Assembly: GCA_023213395.1 (NCBI GenBank)
Contig: CM041465.1
Coordinates: forward strand, 33,735,741-33,799,740
Reading direction: 5' to 3'
DNA length: 64,000 nt
DNA from: Cycas panzhihuaensis
Lineage: Eukaryota; Cycadophyta
The position numbers were made by a program, and so were the translations under genes. Shown one piece after another: positions 34,153-45,501 of the stretch. Within the stretch, counting starts at the first letter, position 1. Each line of letters opens with the position of its first letter. The notes under the pieces are model-generated. The model saw only the letters and a program-made list of their open reading frames with translations. It ran no database searches and was not told where the DNA came from.

Positions 34153-36695
34153 TATAGAATCTCCTTCAATTTTGATATACAAATTTATATATGATTGGCT
34201 TCTCTTGAATCCTTGATCTCTAAAATAATTATCTATCCTCAAGTGCCATGCTCTAGTTACTTATTTTAAACCAGAAAGTGCCTTTTTAAATTTATACACT
34301 TTATTTTCTTTCCCCCTGACTTTAAAACCTTTTGGTTGTTGGACATATATTTCTTATTTAATGTATCCATTGAGAAAAGTGCTTTTAATGTCCATTTGAT
34401 AAATATCCTAACCTTTTTGGGCTACTAGACTCAACATCATATAAATAGTTTTCATTTGAGTAATAGGGGTAAATATGTTATTATAATCTATACCTTCTCT
34501 TTGTACATATTCTTTAGCAACAAGTCTAGCTTTATATTTGTCAATGGATTCATCAAATCTGAATTTGGTCTTATGGACCTATTTAATTCCAATGGCAGTT
34601 TTATTGAGAGGAATATCAATGAGTTCCCATGTATCATTTCTCTTTATAGAGTTGTACTCCTCTTCCATAGCTTTTCTCCATTCATCATAAGTATCTACCT
34701 CTTCAAAAGTGTGAGGCTCATGGACTTCCATTACTTGACTCATAAGGGCGAAGTTAACTAGATGTGAACGAGTAGATCTTCTTTCAAAGTTATTGTCCAA
34801 TATGTTGTCTAAGTCATGGCTACCTTAAACCCATTTGGGAAACCTTTGAGGTTGTGTGGAGGCTCCCTCATTAATTAGAATTGATACAGCAACATTTTAC
34901 CTTAAATCTTATCTAGGTGGAATACATGTGGACCTAGGAGATAAATCAAAGTTAATTATAATGTTCTTGCCTTTATCTTAGACATAATCTAATTGATAGT
35001 ATTCATCTTCTTTAAATATAATATCTTTGCTAACCATAACCTTTCTTTCCTTTAGTTCATAAACCTTAAATAATTTTGACACATCACTATACCTAATAAA
35101 TATGCACTTAGTGCTCTTGTCATCAAGTTTAGTCTTTTTAAATTATGGAACATGACCATAGGCTAGGCATCCAAAGATTTTTAAATGATAAATATTAGGT
35201 TTGTAATCTATCCACACTTCTTCTAGTGTCATCCACCTAAGGGCCTTAGTGGTACACCTATTTAGGAGATAAACTATAATGTGTACAACTTTTGTCCAAA
35301 ATTCATATTCCAATTTTTTGTCTTTAAGCATGCATCTAGTTATTTCAACTATGGTGCAATTTTTACATTTAATAACCCTGTTTTGTTGTGGAGTATAGGG
35401 GTTTATATATTGCCTTCATATACCATGGTATGTATAATAGGCATTAAATTCATTAGAAATGAACTCTCCCTTATTATCTAATCTTAGGGAAAGTATCTTG
35501 TGTCCACTTTGCTTCTCCACAAAGGTTTTGAACTCTATAAAGTATTGAAATGCATCTGACTTGAAATTTAGAAAATAGACTTGTCTTTCTTGTATAATCA
35601 TTAATGAAGGTGAGGAAATACTTTACACTAGCTAGAGATGAGACATCCATTAGATCACAAAGATCTACATATATTAATTAAAATGGCCCCTTTGCTCTAA
35701 AGCTTTTATCAAGAAAACTTTCTCTATATTACTTACTTAGGAGGCATCTCTCATAAATATCCTTGTTGGCTTCAATTTATGGTAGTCATGTAACCATATT
35801 CATTCTTTTCATAATGGCTAAGCTTCCATAGTTTAGGTGGCTAGACCTTTTATGCCACATTCCACTATATATCTTGATTGTTGTTTTTAATGCATAGTTA
35901 TCTGAAGGGGTTATAACTAACTTGAAAAGTCTATCTTTAGTTATTTTTCCTTTGGTAACAACAACCTTGTTTTTCCTCTTGTCCTTGATAGTACATTCAC
36001 TATTATCAAATACAACCTTATAGTCTTGTTCCATAATTTATCCAATAGATAAAATATTTTTCTTTGGAGCTGGAACATGGAGAACATCGTCAAGATATCT
36101 ATTTTTACCTAAATCTATTGTGATAATAACTTTACCTCTTTTACTAGATTTATATGATGTACCATCATTAAATATGATTGTGTCCTTCCTAAACCTATCA
36201 ATAGTTTGAAATACTTCTTATTTATATGTCATATATGTAGAGAAACTAGAGTATATATACCAACAATCTTCTTCTTCATGGACAACAAAGCTTGATAAAA
36301 ATAGGTGATCATTCTCTCTATTTTCAATGACTATATTAACATTACCTCTTGTTGGAGGGCTATTTTCGACAAAGCGTCTAGTGTTAGTATGGCTAATTTT
36401 ATGATAAAATGTACAATGGATTGGATCCCTTCCTCTTTGACTAAGAATCCTGCTTCTATGGTGTCCTCTATCCATGGAGAGTGTTCTATCATTTTCCAAG
36501 CATGAGCCTTGATTATCTCTTTGTCTATTACTTGGATAATTGAAATTGGGTCTTTGAAAGCTATTATGACCTTAGTAATTTTGATAACATTGGCTTACTT
36601 CTTGATGCCTTTTTAAACTTTGATATCTTTGATTAGTTCCTTGATTCCTTTTATGAGGAGTTTGGTATTTAGGTTGATGCTCTTGTGGTGTCTCT
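34153..36695 (-). pseudogene. RLC-3 polyprotein: RT start, integrase, pre-integrase, protease, zinc knuckle
   Basis: Continues RLC-3 beyond RLC-4. Minus strand from right to left: knuckle CTFYHKISHTNTRRF near 36,370-36,415 (CX2CX4HX4C with Cys 2 as Tyr and Cys 3 as Phe); protease CWYIYSSFSTYMTYK near 36,225-36,270 (catalytic Asp as Tyr); pre-integrase MWHKRSSHLNYGSLAIMKRM near 35,790-35,860; integrase LRLDNKGEFISNEFNAYY near 35,435-35,490 with the Asp kept; FWTKVVHIIVYLLNRCTTKA and FGCLAYGHVP at 35,143-35,300; RT start EEVDTYDEWRKAMEEEYNSI then NDTWELIDIPLNKTAIG at 34,579-34,720. The longest open run is about 90 codons. Confidence 0.92.
36691..36695. repeat. target-site duplication of RLC-5, left copy
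   Basis: TCTCT, exactly repeated at 44,792-44,796. Confidence 0.9.
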
Positions 36696-37054
36696 TATTA
36701 GAAGCAAGGTGTAGAGCAAGAGGATTATAGGTGAGTGAGCATTGTTATAAAGTGTAAAATAAATCTCTATAATGTGAGTTGGCAATGTTAAAAAATACCA
36801 GGGAGATATTCCCACCCTATTTATAGATCAATTTGGGGAGGTGGTAAGTGCCTCTACTAGACAATATTTAAAATTTAAAAATAATATTAAAATATTAAAT
36901 GATTAATTAAATACTTACCTTTGATAGCTATGTCAGCTCTTTTGATGGTTGCTAGCAATTGTTAGGTGGCCCAAGGTAACCTAGGGAGGCCCAAGGTGGC
37001 ATTGAGGGGCCCTAGGTGCATATTTTCATAAGTAAATTGAGCATTATTCCAACA
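36696..37054 (-). repeat. RLC-5 3' LTR (359 bp)
   Basis: Plus start TATTAGAAGC (TG changed to TA), end TTCCAACA. TATA-like CTATAAATAG on the element strand at 36,817-36,826, unchanged in the other LTR (44,554-44,563). Confidence 0.93.
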
Positions 37055-37064
37055 TTCTCCCCCA
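37055..37064 (-). promoter_or_regulatory. RLC-5 polypurine tract
   Basis: TTCTCCCCCA on plus, TGGGGGAGAA on the element strand, next to the 3' LTR. Confidence 0.9.
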
Positions 37065-38560
37065 TAATGACCAATGTGAAGAACTTCCAATTTGTCTTTC
37101 AATTTTTAAAATTTGATTTTACCTAATGCTTTTATGAAGATATCTATTGCTTAGTATTTTATACTATAATATGCTAATTTAATATCTCCTACTTGTACTT
37201 GATCTTATATAAAGTGATGTTATGTCTCAATATGTTTTGTTCTACCATGGAAGATTGAGTTTTTTGCTATCTATATTGTACTCTGATTATCACACCAAAT
37301 TTTTGTAGGGCCTTTCTATTTTAGTTGAAAGTCTTGCAATAGTCTTCTCAATTGCACTATTTTACATATGCCAACAACTTCTACTTTATATTTTGCTTTA
37401 GTTATAGATATGGAAACTATATTTTATTTCTTAATGCTCCATGCTATAGCTACCAAACCCATACTAAATATGTAACTTGAACTTGATTTTCTATCATCGA
37501 TATCACCTGCCCAATCTAAATATGTGTAACTTGTCAACCAGAAGTTTGATAAAGCTTTATAATATAGCCCTTATTCTAAAGTGCCTTTAAGATAATGAAG
37601 AATTCTTTTGGATGTCTACTAATGAGTAGTATTTGGGTCTTACATAAATCTAGATACAATACTAACTGAATGTGTTATCTCTGGTTGAGTGGATGTCAAG
37701 TAGATCAAACTATCGATTAGTTATCTATAGAATGTAGGATCAATTGGTGTAGAGTCATCTAATTTGGAAAGCTTAATTCTTATTTCTACTAGAGTTGCCA
37801 ATGATTTACAATAGGTCATCCTAAACTTTTATAATAGATCTAGGGTATATTTCCATTGGGAGATAAAGATGTCATTCTAATTTGGATTAATCACAATCTG
37901 TCATTTCAAATTCCTTACACATGGCTTCCTTGAAATTTTACAATAGATGAGAGTCATTTCTAGTGTAGACAAGATCATCTATATAGATTCTTATAATTAG
38001 GATAGAGTCTTCCTTAATTTTGATATAGAGATTTGGGTTTGCTTGAGATCCTTCAAAGCCTTGATCTCTAAAGTATTTGTCAATTTGGGAATACCAGGCC
38101 TTAGGTACTTGTTTCAATCCGTAAAGTGCCTTTTTGAGTTTGTACACTTTGTTTTCTTCCCCCCTAACTTCAAAACCAAGGGGGTGAGTGATATAGATAT
38201 CCTCTTTAATATAACCATTGAGGAAAGCATTTTTTATGTCTATTTAATAGACTTTCCATCCCATTTGGGCTACCAAAATCATTATCATTTGAACTATTTC
38301 CATTCGAGCAATAGGAGCAAATGTTTCATTATAATCAATACCTTCTTTTTGGGCATAACTTTTGACCACCAATCTAACTTTATATTTATGAATAGATCCA
38401 TTAGAGTGGAACTTAGTTTTATAGATCTACTTAGTGCTAATTGCTCTTTTATTTGGAGGTAAGTTAATAAATTCCCAAGCGTCATTTTTAATAATAAAGT
38501 GGTATTCATCTTCCATCACCTTTCTCTAAGATGCATGTGCATTGGCCTCATAAAACATTT
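37065..38560 (-). pseudogene. RLC-5 RT and RNase H remnant
   Basis: Minus strand. RT: YKLKKALYGLKQVPKAWYSQ then RIYIDDLVYT at 37,938-38,147, so the catalytic Y-x-D-D pair is intact (YIDD). The RT amino part lies at about 38,180-38,500, broken by stops. RNase H occupies about 37,070-37,620, with TSYTYLDWAGDIDD-like sequence near 37,500-37,535 where the D-W-A-G motif belongs. Role as for other Copia RTs. Nearest relative in this window is the RLC-3 copy, which follows the same text with different stops. Confidence 0.88.
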
Positions 38561-38940
38561 GAGGCTTATGGAAATCCAATACTTTACTCATAAGGGTAAA
38601 GTTTACCCTATGTGAGCAAGTGAATCTTCGATTGTTGTCCAAATTATTTCCTACATCATGATTCTGTTGAACCCATTTTAGAAGATTTTGTTGTGGAGGT
38701 TGAGAGGAGGTTCCCTCCCCACTTGGTTTATTGATGACTCACTTAGAGTCAAACATAAAAGGCACATACTTTGATTTGGTGGACTTGTCAAAATTAATTA
38801 CTACTTCTTTCCTCTTTTCTTAAGTATCTTGATAATAAGCATCTTCCTGAAATTTAACATCTCTACTCAACATGGTCCTCTTTGACTTAGGATCATAGGC
38901 TTTGTATGATTTAGAAGTTTCTCTATAGCCAAGAAATATA
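38561..38940 (-). pseudogene. RLC-5 integrase-RT linker, decayed
   Basis: Linker of the polyprotein between integrase and RT. Only short coding runs survive; no catalytic motif is expected in this part. Confidence 0.5.
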
Positions 38941-40110
38941 CACTTAATACTATGGTCATCCAACTTAGATCACCCTTAATTAGGAACATGTGCATAACCT
39001 AAGCACCTAAAGACTCTTAAGTGATGTATGTTTGGCTTATAGTCAGTCCAAGCTTCTTCATGTATCTTCCACCTTAGGGTTTTGGTGGAACACTTATTAA
39101 GGAGATAAATAGATGTATGAACTACTTCTACCCAAAACTCATAGCCCAAGTTTTTATCCTTCAACATGCACCTTGCCATTTTGACAATGGTATGATTTTT
39201 CCTTTTTACTATACCATTTTGTTATGGGGTGTAGGGATTGGTAAGCTATCTTCTGATCCCATGATGTACACAATATGCTTTGAATTCATTAGAGATAAAT
39301 TCTCCCTTAATGCCAAATCTTAGAGAAAGTAGTTTGTGCCCACTTTATAATTCCACAAAGCTTTTGAAGTCAATAAAGTATTAAAATACATTAAGTTTAA
39401 ATTTAAGGAAGAATACCCATGTCTTCCTAGTGTAGTCATCAATGGATGTAATAAAATAATGTGTTTCTACTAATGAGGAGACATCCATAGGATAATAGAT
39501 ATCTGTATATACTAGTTGAAGTGGACCAGTTGCTCGATAACTGAAAGATGGAAATCTTTCCCTATGTTGTTTACCAAGTAGGCATCCTTCACATATAGTT
39601 TTATCCACTTTGATGTTAAGCAACCCATTAACCATGTCTATTATTTTCATTAGGTCCAAACTACTATAGTTAAGGTGTCCAAATCTCCTATGCCATAGGT
39701 CACTATCTAATTTTACTATAGTTATTAAAGAATAGGTGTTTGATGGAGTAAGGATACGTTTAAATAGTCTAGCTTTAGTTATTTTTCTTTTTGCAATAAT
39801 GGCCTTGTTTCTTCTCTTATCCTTGATTGTACACTTGCTATTGTAAAAAATGACTTTGTAATCATATCCTATCATCTTCCCTATTGATAATAGATTTTTC
39901 TTTAAGGCAGGAATATACAATACATCATTGAGATGTCTATACTCTCCCATATCTATCATGAGAGCTATGTTGCCTCTACCAACTAATTCATGGGATGTAT
40001 TATCTCTAAATATTATTGAACCTTTTTTTCTTTTGTCCAAGCAATGAAATAGATGTTTCTTATAAGTCATGTGGGTGGAGTAACCTGAGTCAATGTACCA
40101 ACTATCATCA
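38941..40110 (-). pseudogene. RLC-5 protease, pre-integrase and integrase (longest surviving frame)
   Basis: Minus strand. Protease DSWYIDSGYSTHMTYK at about 40,066-40,113 keeps the catalytic D-S-G. The 229-codon open frame 40,070-39,381 is the longest in the window: protease tail LNDVLYIPALKKNLLSIGKM, pre-integrase LWHRRFGHLNYSSLDLMKII with the His-His-Cys-Cys finger completed by ICEGCLLGKQH, then TDIYYPM with the first integrase Asp and SIDDYTRKTWVFFL. A frameshift near 39,381 ends it. The integrase carboxyl part is MLKDKNLGYEFWVEVVHTSI and FRCLGYAHVPN at 38,976-39,179. Integrase joins element DNA to the chromosome. Confidence 0.93.
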
Positions 40111-40199
40111 TCTTCTTCTTTGGCACTAAAACTGGATAAGAATAGTCTATTATTATCTCTTATTTCTATAGTAGTATTTATACTCCCTTTGATGGGTGG

Positions 40200-41328
40200 T
40201 CCATGTTTTGAGAAACATTTGTCTTCTATATGACCATTACGATGACAATAGGAGCATTATAGGGACTCTCTTCTCCCATAACTTAGACTTCAAATTCGTG
40301 GATGAGTTCTTTCAATATGGGAAGGTCTCTCCCTTTCTTCATAATGTGGAACTAGATTTTCCGTTTATCTATTATCAAAATAATCTTGATTTGATCTTGT
40401 AGCTTGGATATTTCTTTAGAAATTAGAGTAACATGAGTGTCCCTCAGGTTATTTCTCCTGATTTGGATACTTAGGAGGATTCATATTTCATTGGTTTCCT
40501 CCTTGTCTCCTTTGATATAGAGTTGGTACTTAGGTGGATCTTATTACAAATCCCTTATAGGATTTCTATCCCTTCTCTTGGGAGGTGATTCTCTAGATTT
40601 TGATATTCTCACTTGAGAGTGAGATTGAATCCTGGTCTTAGTAGTAAAGATATGCTCAAGTGATTCATTTACATTCTATTACTCTTTAATCAACATTAAT
40701 ATGGCACTTAGTTATTCCATCTTTAATATGCTTAGATCTTTAGAAACCCCTATACTTATCGCTACCATTTCAAACCTTCTTACAACACCTACACACCTCA
40801 ATATTCTTTCCACTACTCTTTACTCTATTAATGTATCTCCAAGTGATCTCATCTAGTTTAATATATCTTAGACTTTAGTTATGAATTATGTTACAGATTT
40901 TGTTAGCTTCATTTGTAAGTTTTGGAATTTACTTTAGTTATGAATTATGTTACAGATTTTGTTAGCATCATTTGTAAGTTTTGGAATTTACTCTTAAGGT
41001 TTTAAAGCTTAGATGATGTAGCTCCTTCACAAATTAACTGAAGAGTATTCCATACTTATTTTCATTTAGTTGACTCACTAACCCATGGGAAGATATAATC
41101 TTCTAATGTATAGAATATAATGGCAAGTGCTTCATTGCCCTTTTTAACATTTTCTTTGTATGTTGCCTTTTTAGCATTGGTGGCATTTTGTCCTAACTCG
41201 CTATAGGCTATTTTTACAATCTCCCATATGTCATTAGCAATGAGGATAGGTCTCGTCCTTCTACTCTAGTTTAGAAAATTATTACCATCAAATTTTGGGA
41301 TTATCATGTTTTTAAAGTTTAATGCCAT
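40200..41328 (-). pseudogene. RLC-5 gag remnant
   Basis: Starts at the minus-strand ATG 41,328-41,326: MALNFKNMIIPKFDGNNF, the standard Copia gag opening, with a TAG two codons later. KIAYSELGQNATNAKKATYK and LAIIFYILEDYIFPWV follow. The knuckle area is near 40,220-40,260. A 59-bp tandem duplication (40,872-40,989) shifts the frame. RLC-3 has a homologous gag at 45,501-44,792. Confidence 0.87.
40872..40989. repeat. 59-bp tandem duplication in RLC-5 gag
   Basis: 40,872-40,930 and 40,931-40,989 are identical except for one base (GCTTC against GCATC). Length is not a multiple of 3, so the gag frame is shifted. Confidence 0.95.
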
Positions 41329-44300
41329 CTTTTAGTTAAGATTTTAAAAGATCGATAGATAAAGTAAGGTTTTCAAAGGTTTGATTTTGAAATTTAGCCC
41401 AAGAAGTAATGTTCAAAGTTTACCCAAGGTTTTGCAAGTATCCTAGTCCCTAATAAGGCTTCTAGGCTCTAATTCTAAGGGTATCCAAGGGAAACTTTTG
41501 GTTACTATTCTATCTAGTGGTGCCTACCCCCATGTGGCAAAATAGAGACCTAATATATTGGTGTGTAAGCTCAAGGCTCAATATACCTCAGTACATGGGC
41601 TGCTATAAAGGTTGTTACACCCCCCTGAGTTGTTAATCCACCTGCACTGGACTGGACTTATGGCTAGTGATAGATCTAGTGGTAAAGGTTGAACTAACTA
41701 AGGCACTCTCCCCCTCCATATCTAGCCTTGGTCTCCAAACTCCAATAAAGACTAGTTTTTCACCTCACCCTTCTACCTAATACACCTTATAGCTAATGAC
41801 TTTACTCATCTAATATGAGTAGGCTAATTGACATGTGTGTGGTGGTAACTTCAAGGGTCCTAACTATTACCCTTGCAAGGCTGAAAAATATGGAGTTAAT
41901 TCAGAAATTATCTTTCTTAATGTGAGAGTAAATTTGAATTGAGTGTGGTCTTGCTTAATCTCTCTAAGATTCCTTTTATTTAAGAAATGAAAATGACTCA
42001 AAATAAATCTTTTAAACAAGACAAAATATATATCTCAAATGAAAATATGATATAAAATGTTTTATATAAAATCACAATAGAAAAACTAAAAGAATCAAGG
42101 ATGCTCTTCTTCCTTAAATAAGCCAATAAACATATGCTAGTATGTAATCTAATGTTTTCAAATTGATATACTTTTATAGGAAAGATAAGAAGCTATATGC
42201 TCTTTTGATTGTGATGTAATGTAACAAGAAACCCTTAATACTTGAATGTCAATTAACTTTTAGAATATTGGATTGAACTTTTAAGGTAAATAACTAATCA
42301 ATGAACTTTAAAACTAAGTTTTATTACAAATTTCAAGCTGAAAAAGAATTAAATCTTTTGATAAAAAAGGCAAATTCTTAACTAATATCCTTCTTAATAT
42401 TGTAAGACAATGATATTAGAATTTAAATGCCAAAATATTCCTTTATAAGAATAAAAACAACTATGTGAAACTTGCAATTTTTGAACAAAAACAATGCTTA
42501 ATGTGATCAAAAGTACTAAGAAATAGTTTATATTTGTTTAATAATGTAAAAAGTAAAATAGAATCAAGGTAGATAGTACATGTTTGATGTTTTTATACAC
42601 TTAGGTTTCTTAAAGCTTAAAGATTTGAAATTGATGTCAATTAACTATAAAATAGCTTATAATATATATAAAAAATCAATAATAACTCTAAAAAACTAAT
42701 TAGCAATAGATAATACTCAAATAGAATTGTTTGAAATGAAAAAATGCTCAAAAAATATTACTAAATAAGCATGCTAGGGCTAAATTAGAACCTCAACTTG
42801 ATTAGCTTCAAATTCCTATAAAATAATGTGAAATATAATGAAACTAACTCCAATGCGAAGTTCTCTAAAACACCATTCTGATGGTTCTTACGGTTCTAAA
42901 ATCAGAGCTAAAATGATCAAGTTATTACAAAAACCATGACCATACCTTTTTATAGCTAATTGAATAAGTGATGAAAAAAGTTGTCACTTTGATCAATTAA
43001 AACTCAACTAAAACAAACTCAAATTAGTCAAGTGATAACATTGCCCCAAAGATCTCTAAAATATAATTCTAATGAGACTAGTTTTATTAAAATATGATAC
43101 ACTAGGGGTAAATTATAATAAAAAATGTGACAGGTCCTCTTTAAGTGAAAACAAAATGAGAAATTTTAATAAAGTGAATAAGTCCCTTTTTAAAATGGGG
43201 AGCATGGTCACATGTATAATGTTTAAACCATAGCTTGGTCTCAAGGAGGGTTGCAAATCTCAACCAGCTTGGAATAGGCTCATCAGCTCTTAAAATAAGT
43301 CAAAGTTAAAAAATATTATTAAAAAAAGAAATGTACCTCTTAGTAATGTCTCAAAGAATGAGATCACATTAGACTAAAGACTAGGGGCTAATAAAAGGGG
43401 ACTAAAATAGTTTATAAAATGCTAGATCTCAAATATTATTAATAAGACCTAAATTTAATCAACTTTAATTTAACTTTATAATATAAACCAAATAAATGTT
43501 AATAAACTAATCTATAAAATATAATTAAAAGATCATAAACGTCAAACAACTCATCGTGACCAATAGAGGCATGAACAGTTAATTGAATCGCATAAAAGTT
43601 AATCAAAATAGATTGATCTCATACTAAGAGGAGGGTCATAGAGATCACCCACCCTTGATTGATCAAAAAATAATCACCAAGACATGAAAAAAGATGTATT
43701 TTAGCACAAAAATGGGGTGACGTAATGTAAAATGATGATCAGAGTAGATGTTAAGCAGATAGAGGTTGAATTCAAGAAGAATGAACATTAAAATGTGATT
43801 AGAATTCTTTGATCCTGCATGCAAATGAGGGGAACCCACTAATAGAGACTCATTTTGTAAAAAAAAAAAAAAAAATACTTAGTATAAGTTAAAGAAACAA
43901 AGAAAAACGATGAGAAACTTGGGTGAGGAGATTCACTTGATTCAAACTCTCCATAAAGGGAACCATTTCTCATAAGATTTCAGGGGTAACTGGGTATGCT
44001 AGATAGTAAGATACTAGTGAAATTTTGTGATAAATGGTTACTTGTAGGCTCAAAATGAAGCAACAGAGCAAAATAAGTAAAAAAAAAAATATATAGTGAC
44101 TTTAAATGAGAGTTCTCCTAACAGATGCAATGAAATCAAGTATGGTTTCTTCTAAATGATAGAGAATTCAATTGTGATTAGAATGAGTAGTCATGTGCTA
44201 TAATTTTGATCAATATGTGAGCTATAATCACTAGTTCTAAATTGGCTATGAATGGTTCTTAAAAATAATAAATAAAATGAACGTAATATGAACAAAATAT

Positions 44301-44419
44301 TAATCGAATATAAATAATTTTCTATAGTTTTAATTCCATCGACAAATAATATCATTCACATACCAAAAATATACTACTGTGATAAATTGACATAAGACTC
44401 CTAAATCTGAAGAATGTGT
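41329..44419 (-). other. RLC-5 leader (3.1 kb) with conserved block
   Basis: Untranslated region between primer-binding site and gag. 41,430-41,900 is the conserved leader block, copy 2. The remainder is A-rich on plus with no frame of note. Confidence 0.75.
41430..41900 (-). repeat. conserved Copia leader block, copy 2 (RLC-5)
   Basis: Shares ATCTAGTGGTGCCTACCCCC, ACCTCAGTACATGGGCTG and GTGGTAACTTCAAGGGTCCT with copies 1 and 3 in the same order. Confidence 0.87.
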
Positions 44420-44431
44420 GCTCTGATACCA
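44420..44431 (-). promoter_or_regulatory. RLC-5 primer-binding site
   Basis: GCTCTGATACCA on plus, a perfect TGGTATCAGAGC on the element strand, 2 bases from the LTR. Confidence 0.92.
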
Positions 44432-44433
44432 AA

Positions 44434-44791
44434 TGTTAGAAGCAAGGTGTAGAGCAGGAGGATTACAGGTGAGTAAGCATTATTACAAAATGCAAAATAA
44501 ATCTCTGTAATGTGAGTTGGGAATGTTAAAAACACTAGGGAGGTATTCTCACCCTATTTATAGATTAATTTAGGAAGGCAACAAGAATCTCTACCTTACA
44601 ATGTTTAAAATTCAAAAATAATATTAAAATATTAAATGATTAATTAAATGCTTACCTTTAGTGCCTACGTTAGCTCCTTTAACAACTACTAGCAGCTACT
44701 AGGTGACCCAAGATGACCTAAGCAGGCCCAAGGTAGCATTGAGGGGCCCTAAGTGTATATTTTCATAAGTAAATTGGGCATAATCCCAATA
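44434..44791 (-). repeat. RLC-5 5' LTR (358 bp)
   Basis: Starts TGTTAGAAGC, ends TCCCAATA (CA changed to TA), then TCTCT target duplication. Confidence 0.93.
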
Positions 44792-45501
44792 TCTCTTATC
44801 TAGGATTCCTATCTCTTCCCCTTAAGGATTGATTCCTTGATCTTGAGCTTTATGTATGGGCATTAGATTTAATCCTTACCTTTGTTGTAAAGGCATATTC
44901 TAAGGATTTATTTATAATTTTATTTTCTTCAACAATCATCAACATGACACTCAATTATTTAATCTTCAATGTACTTAGGTCCTTATAGACTTCTATACTT
45001 ATATCTACCATCTTAAACCTTTTAACTTTACTAATACACCTAAGTATCCTCTTCCATAACCCTTTATTTAGTAAGGGTTTCTCTAAGGGATCTAATTTAA
45101 TTCACAAGATCTTAGACTTTTGTTATGAATTCATTGGGCAACATTCTCAAAATTTTAAATTTACTCCTTAATATTTGGAGTTTTGATGAGGCTACTTCTT
45201 CATAGATAAGTTGCAATATGCCCTATGCCTTTTTAGACTTTGATACCTCACTAACTCATGGAAAGATATGGTCTTCTAAGGCACAAAAAATCAATGCTAA
45301 ATCTTTATTGTCCTTCTTCTCATATTTCTTAAAGGCTTTCTTTTCTACTTGTATGGCATTTTAACCAAGTTTTATATATGTTATCTTCATAATGTCCTAT
45401 ATATCTTTAGCAATGAGGATGAGTTTTATCCTCCTACTCTAATTAAAAAAAATTGATCCATCAAACTTAGAAATGATCATGTTACAAAAATTTATAGCTG
45501 T
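44792..45501 (-). pseudogene. RLC-3 gag, amino part
   Basis: Minus strand. Opens AINFCNMIISKFDGSIFFN at about 45,500-45,440, clearly the same text as RLC-5 gag; the first codon reads ACA where ATG should be (45,499-45,501). Continues with LALIFCALEDHIFPWVSE-like sequence to the RLC-5 insertion at 44,792 and resumes at 36,695. Several stops. Confidence 0.85.

Larger units (their letters stand above)
36696..44791 (-). mobile_element. RLC-5: complete-outline Copia element inside RLC-3 (8,096 bp)
   Basis: Minus strand. LTRs 36,696-37,054 and 44,434-44,791, polypurine tract 37,055-37,064, primer-binding site 44,420-44,431, and an exact TCTCT target duplication. All coding modules are present in Copia order: gag, protease, integrase, RT, RNase H, with a 3.1-kb leader. 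It interrupts RLC-3 gag. Although it is a late arrival in the nest, its LTRs differ at about one base in seven by eye, so the whole nest is old. Confidence 0.94.

Noticed and set aside
34456-34761. 101-codon plus-strand frame
   Set aside because: Antisense shadow of RLC-3 RT, whose minus-strand motif NDTWELIDIPLNKTAIG is in the same place.
38043-38462. 139-codon plus-strand frame
   Set aside because: Antisense shadow of RLC-5 RT; the opposite strand carries YGLKQVPKAWY and YIDD.
39117-40402. Plus-strand frames such as 39,117-39,323 and 40,196-40,402
   Set aside because: They are shadows opposite the true minus-strand Copia polyprotein and gag.
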